A DNA stretch of 9,754 bases from Bacteroidales bacterium. Lineage in GTDB: Bacteria; Bacteroidota; Bacteroidia; Bacteroidales; UBA932. A program made the translations under genes and the position numbers. The notes below the pieces were generated by a model. It was not told the origin of the DNA and ran no database searches. It saw nothing but the letters and a program-made list of their open reading frames with translations. The stretch covers positions 1 to 9,754 of the forward strand of contig JAFZLP010000084.1 of NCBI GenBank assembly GCA_017551405.1, read 5' to 3'. The first letter of the stretch is position 1, and every line of letters begins with the position of its first letter. Shown here piece after piece: positions 5,402 to 9,754 of the stretch.

Positions 5402-5429
5402 AAAAACCGGCTCGCCTGAGCCGGTTTTT
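5402..5429. terminator. Bidirectional terminator between rpsU and tRNA-Leu
   Basis: AAAAACCGGCTC (5402-5413) and GAGCCGGTTTTT (5418-5429) form a perfect 12-bp inverted repeat with the 4-nt loop GCCT. T-runs follow the stem on both strands. It ends rpsU on the plus strand and lies 13 nt beyond the 3' end of tRNA-Leu on the minus strand, so it probably also ends the prfB-channel-fumarase-tRNA transcript. Its core resembles the terminator at 4661-4687. Confidence 0.92.
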
Positions 5430-5442
5430 TGTTTTCAATATG

Positions 5443-5524
5443 TGCGGGTGGAGGGGTTCGAACCCTCACGCCTCTCGGCACAGGATCCTAAGTCCTGCTT
5501 GTCTGCCAATTCCAACACACCCGC
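5443..5524 (-). tRNA. tRNA-Leu(UAG)
   Basis: The minus-strand sequence folds as a class II tRNA of 82 nt without an encoded CCA. The acceptor stem is GCGGGTG (5524-5518) with CACCCGC (5450-5444) and discriminator A (5443). The anticodon arm is CAGGA-CTTAGGA-TCCTG, giving anticodon UAG, which reads CUA and, by wobble, other CUN leucine codons. The variable arm TGCCGAGAGGCGT is long, as expected for leucine, and the T arm is GAGGG-TTCGAAC-CCCTC. The genome-encoded continuation after the discriminator is CA-A, so CCA is added after transcription. The 5' end is only 11 nt downstream of the fumarase stop codon, so the tRNA is probably cut out of the fumarase transcript by RNase P. Confidence 0.97.
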
Positions 5525-5528
5525 AGGG

Positions 5529-5545
5529 GCAGTTCCTAGAACTGC
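5529..5545 (-). other. Hairpin with the fumarase stop codon in its loop
   Basis: GCAGTTC (5529-5535) and GAACTGC (5539-5545) are perfect inverted repeats around a 3-nt centre. On the minus strand the centre is TAG, the fumarase stop codon. The 7-bp stem includes the last two sense codons and ends 4 nt before the 5' end of tRNA-Leu. No T-run follows, so it is not a terminator. A processing or stabilising role is only a guess. Confidence 0.6.
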
Positions 5546-7176
5546 TTGAAGAAATCGTTCCCCTTGTCGTCCACCAGGATGAATGCAGGGAAGTCCTCCA
5601 CTGTTATCTTCCAGACGGCCTCCATGCCCAGCTCGGGATATTCCACGCATTCGATGCTGCGGATGCTGTTCTGCGAGAGCACCGCGGCCACGCCGCCTAT
5701 GGTTCCGAGATAGAACCCGCCGTGCTTCCTGCACGCGTCGGTCACGACCTGGGTGCGGTTGCCCTTGGCTATCATCACGAGCGAGCCGCCGTGCGACTGG
5801 AATTCATCAACGTACGGGTCCATACGGTTGGCCGTGGTGGGGCCCATCGAGCCGCAGGGGTATCCCTCCGGGGTCTTGGCGGGGCCTGCATAAAGGATGG
5901 GATGGTCCTTGAAATACTGCGGGAGATCCTCGCCGGAGTCAAGGCGGGCCTTCAGCTTCGCGTGAGCGATGTCGCGCGCGACAATAATGGTTCCCTTAAG
6001 GTTCACGCGCGTGCTCACGGGATACTTGGAAAGCTCGGCGCGAACGGAATCGATGCCCTTGTCGAGGTCGATCTCGATGCCCTTCGGGCCTTCGCCGGGC
6101 CTGCGGTATTCTTCGGGTATGAGTTCGGAAGGATTGACGTCCATCTTCTCGATCCACACGCCATCCCTGTTTATCTTGCTCTTGATGTTGCGGTCTGCCG
6201 AGCAGCTCACCCCCATGCCTATGGGGCAGCTGGCGCCGTGGCGCGGGAGGCGGATGACCCTGATGTCGTGGGCCAGGTACTTGCCGCCGAACTGCGCTCC
6301 GAGGCCTATCTTCTGGGCTTCTTTAAGGAGCTTTTCCTCGAGGTCGACGTCGCGGAAGGCACGGCCGGTCTCGTCGCCGGTAGTGGGAAGGTTATCGTAA
6401 TACTTTATGCTGGCGAGCTTTACGGTGAGCAGGTTCTTTTCCGCCGAAGTGCCGCCGATGACGAACGCCACGTGGTAGGGCGGGCAGGCCGCGGTGCCGA
6501 GGCTCTTCATCTTTTCCACAAGGAAAGGAAGCAGGGTGCCTTCGTTCTGGATGGTGGCCTTGGTCATGGGGTAGAAATAGGTCTTGTTGGCGCTGCCGCC
6601 TCCCTTTGCCACCATCACGAAGCGGTATTCATCTCCCCGGGTGGCCTCGATGTCTATCTGGGCGGGCAGGTTGCACTTGGTGTTGACCTCGTTGTACATG
6701 TCCAGCGGGGCGTTCTGGCTATAACGCAGATTCTCCTGCGTGTAGGTGTTGAACACGCCGCGGCTCAGGGCCTCCTCGTCTTCGAAATCGGTCCAGATCC
6801 GCTGCCCCTTCTCGCCGTGGATGATGGCGGTGCCGGTGTCCTGGCAGAACGGAAGCACTCCCTTCACGGCAGTTTCCGCGTTGCGGAGGAACTGCAGGGC
6901 CACGTACTTGTCATTCTCGGAAGACTCAGGGTCTTTCAGGATGGCCGCCACCTGCTCGTTGTGAGCGCGGCGGAGCATGAACTGACAGTCGTGGAAGGAC
7001 TGCTGCGCCACCAGCGTGAGCGCCTCGGGAGATACCTCCAGCAGGGTTTTGCCTCCGCAGCCGCAGAGGCCGCCCAGCTTCACTGTCCTGACGAGTTTTT
7101 CGGAGCCGGGAATCTTGTAATACTCAGTTTTGTCCTCGCCCAGCTGGAACATCGGGGCGTACTTAAAATCTGCCAT
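5536..7176 (-). CDS. fumA: Class I fumarate hydratase (fumarase, [4Fe-4S])
   Basis: This cytoplasmic enzyme interconverts fumarate and malate. In anaerobic Bacteroidales it acts mainly in the reductive branch leading from malate to fumarate and on to succinate and propionate. The 546 residues match the homodimeric, oxygen-sensitive class I family (FumA/FumB), not the iron-free FumC class. Cluster cysteines are seen at positions equivalent to E. coli FumA C105, C224 and C318: Cys111 (FCQDTGT), Cys231 (AACPPYH) and Cys325 (GVSCSADRN). The C-terminal beta domain contains [15 protein letters not shown] and [12 protein letters not shown]. The ATG at 7174-7176 lies 5 nt after the channel gene stop and has no Shine-Dalgarno sequence. 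The gene ends in TAG within a small hairpin, 11 nt before tRNA-Leu. The gene symbol follows E. coli usage; no paralogue comparison was possible. Confidence 0.96.
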   Translation of the reverse strand: MADFKYAPMFQLGEDKTEYYKIPGSEKLVRTVKLGGLCGCGGKTLLEVSPEALTLVAQQSFHDCQFMLRRAHNEQVAAILKDPESSENDKYVALQFLRNAETAVKGVLPFCQDTGTAIIHGEKGQRIWTDFEDEEALSRGVFNTYTQENLRYSQNAPLDMYNEVNTKCNLPAQIDIEATRGDEYRFVMVAKGGGSANKTYFYPMTKATIQNEGTLLPFLVEKMKSLGTAACPPYHVAFVIGGTSAEKNLLTVKLASIKYYDNLPTTGDETGRAFRDVDLEEKLLKEAQKIGLGAQFGGKYLAHDIRVIRLPRHGASCPIGMGVSCSADRNIKSKINRDGVWIEKMDVNPSELIPEEYRRPGEGPKGIEIDLDKGIDSVRAELSKYPVSTRVNLKGTIIVARDIAHAKLKARLDSGEDLPQYFKDHPILYAGPAKTPEGYPCGSMGPTTANRMDPYVDEFQSHGGSLVMIAKGNRTQVVTDACRKHGGFYLGTIGGVAAVLSQNSIRSIECVEYPELGMEAVWKITVEDFPAFILVDDKGNDFFKQF

Positions 7177-7181
7177 AATGA

Positions 7182-7934
7182 TTACGGGTTAGTATTATCT
7201 TTTTTCTTTTCTCTCTGCTTTCGCAGTTCTTCCAGGTAGCTCGCGGTAATTACGCCTGACGGCAATGCGATTATCGCAACGCCAAACAGAGAAGAAAGCA
7301 TGCTTATGAACCGGCCGATATCCGTTACCGGGACCATATCGCCGTATCCGACAGTAGTCAGGGTTACCGTCGCCCAGTATAGTGCATCGAAGAAGTTTTC
7401 AAAGGTTGTGGCGCCCGTTACAGGGTTGATATGGGGCTCGGCATTGAACATTATAAGCGCCGTAAGGAAAACATAGAATACGGCCATTCTCATCAACGTG
7501 AAGAGAACCCCCTTCTCCTTTCGTATTACCCGCCAGAGAACCTGCATCTTGCCGGAATACCGGACAAACTTGAGCATTCGTGCAATTCTCAGCAGCCGGG
7601 ATACCCTGAAAATCTTGAAGCCCTTCCCAAGAATCCCAAGCCCGGGCAGGATTGACAGGATGTCGATAATTGCCCAGCCGGAGAAAGGATACAGGACAAA
7701 AGACCAGCCCTTCTTCTGCAGGCGATAATCAGCGGTAAGCCATCGCAGCAGATAATCCAAGATAAAAAAAGAAACCGTCACCCACTCTATTACATGAAAG
7801 ACAGGCTCATCTTCGACGAACATCAGAGGGATTATGCTCGCAGTAATGGCGATCAACATCAGAATGTCATAGACAAGACTGACAGTATCTTTGTCCCTTG
7901 CCAGCTCTATTATTCTGTATATACGTCTTCTCAT
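7182..7934 (-). CDS. Six-TM voltage-gated-type potassium channel
   Basis: This is an inner-membrane ion channel of 250 residues. The selectivity filter TTVGYGD (residues 193-199) with the preceding pore helix ([12 protein letters not shown]) is diagnostic for K+ selectivity. Hydrophobic segments are visible at about 18-40 (S1), 48-67 (S2), 80-100 (S3), 146-164 (S5) and 207-232 (S6). The S4-like helix (101-126, with [22 protein letters not shown]) has regularly spaced Arg/Lys, so voltage sensing is likely. S6 ends in a short charged tail ([10 protein letters not shown]) with no RCK or cyclic-nucleotide domain. The loop between S5 and the pore contains [15 protein letters not shown]. The gene starts 1 nt after the prfB stop and ends 5 nt before fumarase, so it sits in their transcription unit. 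Its GC content is about 48% by hand count (7201-7920) against roughly 60% in its neighbours, and AGA and ATA codons are frequent at its start, suggesting acquisition from elsewhere. Confidence 0.94.
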   Translation of the reverse strand: MRRRIYRIIELARDKDTVSLVYDILMLIAITASIIPLMFVEDEPVFHVIEWVTVSFFILDYLLRWLTADYRLQKKGWSFVLYPFSGWAIIDILSILPGLGILGKGFKIFRVSRLLRIARMLKFVRYSGKMQVLWRVIRKEKGVLFTLMRMAVFYVFLTALIMFNAEPHINPVTGATTFENFFDALYWATVTLTTVGYGDMVPVTDIGRFISMLSSLFGVAIIALPSGVITASYLEELRKQREKKKDNTNP

Positions 7935-7935
7935 A

Positions 7936-9003
7936 TCAGTTCTGCATCAGGAAAGACTTCATGAAGCGGTCGAGGTCGCCGTCCAGGACGCCCTGGGTGT
8001 CGGCGGTTTCCTCGCCGGTGCGCAGGTCTTTTACCATCTTGTAGGGATGGAGCACGTACGAGCGGATCTGGCTGCCCCATTCGATTTTTTTCTTCTGGCC
8101 CTCGAGCTCGGCCTGCTTTTCCTGGCGCTTCTTGAGCTCGATGTCGTAGAGGCGGGATTTGAGGATGCGGAGGGCGTTCTGGCGGTTGTCCTGCTGACTG
8201 CGGGTTTCGGTATTCTCCACCATGATGCCCGTTGGGATGTGCCTCACGCGCACGCCGGTCTCTACCTTATTGACGTTCTGCCCGCCGTGGCCACCGGAGC
8301 GGAAGGTGTCCCACTCGATGTCGCCGGGGTTGATTTCGATGTTGATGGTATCGTCTACCAGAGGGTATACGAACACTGAAGAGAAGGTGGTCTGGCGCTT
8401 TCCCTGCGCGTTGAAAGGAGAGATGCGCACCAGCCTGTGCACGCCGTTTTCGGCCTTGAGCCAGCCGTAGGCGAAATCGCCTTCGAACGAGATGGTGCAG
8501 CTCTTGATGCCGGCCTCATCGCCCTCGATGAGCTCGGTGACCGTGGTCTTGAAACCGCGGCGCTCGCCCCAGCGGAGATACATGCGCATGAGCATGGCGC
8601 TCCAGTCGTTGGCCTCGGTGCCGCCGGCGCCGGAATTGATGGTGAGCACGGCACCCAGATTGTCGCCTTCGGCGCCGAGCATGTTCTTGAATTCAAGGTC
8701 TTCCAGCTTGGAGACGGCATCGGCGTAGGCCTTGTCGATGTCTTCGCCGTCGGGCTCGAGCTCGAAGAGCACGTCCACGTCGGAAGCGGCGCTGCAAAGG
8801 GCGTCGTACTCGGTAACCCAGGACTTGACTCCGTTCACCTCCTTGAGAAAGGCTTCGGCCGCCTTCGGGTCGTTCCAGAAATCGGGCGCCTGGCTCTGTG
8901 CGGTCTTTTCCTCCACCTCTTTGCGGCGCGCGTCGATTCTCAACACTTTTTCGAGCGTTGCGGCGCGCTGCCTGAGCTCTTTTATCTGTTCCTGCGTTAC
9001 CAT
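7936..9003 (-). CDS. prfB: Peptide chain release factor 2 (RF2)
   Basis: RF2 ends translation at UGA and UAA and triggers peptide release in the ribosomal A site. The 355-residue protein has all key parts: an N-terminal helical domain (1-110), the segment NSGAGGTEANDW (123-134), the stop-codon-reading SPF tripeptide at 195-197 (RF2-specific; RF1 has PxT) and the catalytic GGQ at 240-242 within SGGHGGQNVNKVETGVR. The programmed +1 frameshift site used by many bacteria near codon 25 (CTT TGA C) is absent. At that place the frame reads straight through as LEKVLRIDARRKE, so the full protein needs no frameshift. It is the first gene of a tightly packed minus-strand run (channel, fumarase, tRNA-Leu). 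The start MVTQEQIKELRQR at 9001-9003 fits related proteins. No Shine-Dalgarno sequence is visible. Confidence 0.98.
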   Translation of the reverse strand: MVTQEQIKELRQRAATLEKVLRIDARRKEVEEKTAQSQAPDFWNDPKAAEAFLKEVNGVKSWVTEYDALCSAASDVDVLFELEPDGEDIDKAYADAVSKLEDLEFKNMLGAEGDNLGAVLTINSGAGGTEANDWSAMLMRMYLRWGERRGFKTTVTELIEGDEAGIKSCTISFEGDFAYGWLKAENGVHRLVRISPFNAQGKRQTTFSSVFVYPLVDDTINIEINPGDIEWDTFRSGGHGGQNVNKVETGVRVRHIPTGIMVENTETRSQQDNRQNALRILKSRLYDIELKKRQEKQAELEGQKKKIEWGSQIRSYVLHPYKMVKDLRTGEETADTQGVLDGDLDRFMKSFLMQN

Positions 9004-9020
9004 TGTTCTGCTTTAGAGTA

Positions 9021-9028
9021 CAAAAGTA
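9021..9028 (-). promoter_or_regulatory. Candidate -7 box of prfB
   Basis: On the minus strand TACTTTTG (9028-9021) equals the -7 box found upstream of rplU, and the flanking GC before it is also shared. The transcript would start near 9014, leaving a leader of only about 11 nt. No TTTG is present at the expected -33 distance, so this remains a candidate. Confidence 0.55.
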
Positions 9029-9083
9029 GCGATTTTCTCATGATTTTTTGCTATCTTGGCGTCACATTAAAATCTAAATCACC

Positions 9084-9754
9084 ATGAAAAAGTACTTTGC
9101 AGAATGCATCGGCACGTTCGTGCTCACGTTCCTCGGCTGCGGAACCGCAATGTTCCTCGGCTGCACCACTCCTGCAGGAGTAGTAGGTACCGCCATCGCA
9201 TTCGGTCTGGCAGTAGTTGCCATGGCCTACACGATCGGTGAAATCTCCGGCTGCCACATCAATCCCGCCATCACCCTCGGCGTCGCCCTCAGCGGACGCA
9301 TGAGCTGGAAAGACGCTTGCGGCTACTGGTGCGGCCAGATCGTCGGCGGCATCATCGCCGGCGCCCTGCTCCTCCTCCTCACCAACGTGGTTGCAGCTCC
9401 CGATCTCACCGGCGCCCTTGGAAGCAACGGCGTAGCCAATGCCGGCGGCCCGTGGGGCGCTTGCCTCGTAGAGGTGATTGCAACCTTCATCTTCGTCCTC
9501 GTAGTGCTCGGCACCACCGACGCCAAGAAGGGAGCCGGCAAGCCCGCAGGACTTGCAATCGGCCTCAGCCTGATCCTCATCCACCTGGTATGCATCAACC
9601 TCACCGGCACCTCGGTGAATCCGGCCCGTTCCATCGGTCCCGCCATCTTCGCCGGCGGCCAGGCCCTGAAGGACCTCTGGGTGTTCATCGTCGCCCCGCT
9701 TGTCGGCGGTGCGCTCGCAGCCCCCGTCTGGGCATGCCTCAGCAAGGAGAAATA
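9084..9754 (+). CDS. aqpZ: Aquaporin Z-type water channel (reaches the window edge)
   Basis: This inner-membrane major intrinsic protein allows fast passive water flow. From the ATG at 9084, 223 codons stay open to the edge. The final two bases are TA, so a TAA or TAG stop probably ends the gene one base outside; the size would fit AqpZ (about 230). Both half-helix NPA motifs are present: HINPA with Asn60-Pro-Ala62 and SVNPAR with Asn179-Pro-Ala181. The selectivity-filter residues Phe40, His167, Thr176 and Arg182 match E. coli AqpZ F43, H174, T183 and R189, which favours water over glycerol. Six hydrophobic helices can be traced. Nine cysteines (8, 19, 27, 57, 79, 83, 127, 170, 218) are many for this family. 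The gene is divergent from prfB. No Shine-Dalgarno sequence is present; TATCTTGG at 9052-9059 is a one-mismatch -7 candidate with no clear -33 box. Confidence 0.95.
   Translation, partial: MKKYFAECIGTFVLTFLGCGTAMFLGCTTPAGVVGTAIAFGLAVVAMAYTIGEISGCHINPAITLGVALSGRMSWKDACGYWCGQIVGGIIAGALLLLLTNVVAAPDLTGALGSNGVANAGGPWGACLVEVIATFIFVLVVLGTTDAKKGAGKPAGLAIGLSLILIHLVCINLTGTSVNPARSIGPAIFAGGQALKDLWVFIVAPLVGGALAAPVWACLSKEK

Noticed and set aside
5440..7239. Long plus-strand open frame (599 codons) opposite tRNA-Leu and the fumarase gene
   Set aside because: It crosses the tRNA and mirrors the fumarase codons; it has no recognisable domain, promoter or start signal.
9051..9745. Minus-strand open frames opposite the aquaporin gene
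   Set aside because: The plus strand encodes a clear aquaporin with both NPA motifs; the opposite frames are shadows.

Overview
The window looks like a chromosomal core region of a GC-rich (about 58-60%) member of the Bacteroidales. Three things point there. Several promoters match the Bacteroidetes form TTTG-(19-21 nt)-TAnnTTTG. Shine-Dalgarno sequences are missing in front of nearly every gene. The protein types also fit: a class I fumarase, a cysteine-less sirtuin and a Bacteroides-type AAA ATPase carrying an EPPKTGKMS P-loop. An Alistipes/Rikenellaceae-like or uncultured gut Bacteroidales source is plausible but not proven. No IS element, CRISPR array, phage gene or integrase is visible.

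Left part (1-2632, minus strand): rplU and rpmA (ribosomal proteins bL21 and bL27) are read leftwards from a good promoter at 2725-2755. They are followed by a hairpin terminator/attenuator, then serS (seryl-tRNA synthetase), ruvC (Holliday junction resolvase) and the first 38 codons of a secreted protein that runs off the left edge. This is a translation and DNA-repair cluster.

Middle part (2740-5384): a divergent promoter, physically overlapping that of rplU, drives an AAA-type ATPase gene whose end overlaps the start of a sirtuin gene by 8 nt. The pair ends at a bidirectional terminator facing a small minus-strand lipoprotein gene. Divergent from the lipoprotein gene is rpsU (bS21), the only gene here with a strong, extended Shine-Dalgarno sequence. 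This fits the special regulation of bS21 in Bacteroidetes.

Right part (5402-9754): read leftwards, prfB (RF2, no programmed frameshift), a six-TM potassium channel, a class I fumarase and tRNA-Leu(UAG) are packed with gaps of 1, 5 and 11 nt. They share the terminator behind rpsU. The channel gene has clearly lower GC (about 48%) than its neighbours. Divergent from prfB is an aquaporin Z gene that reaches the right edge; only its last stop-codon base appears to be missing.

No complete new multi-gene system stands out. The points most worth a second look are the rpsU Shine-Dalgarno sequence, the ATPase-sirtuin pair with unusual active-site features in both proteins, the low-GC channel inside the prfB-fumarase run, the stop-codon hairpin in front of tRNA-Leu, and the terminator placed directly before serS.
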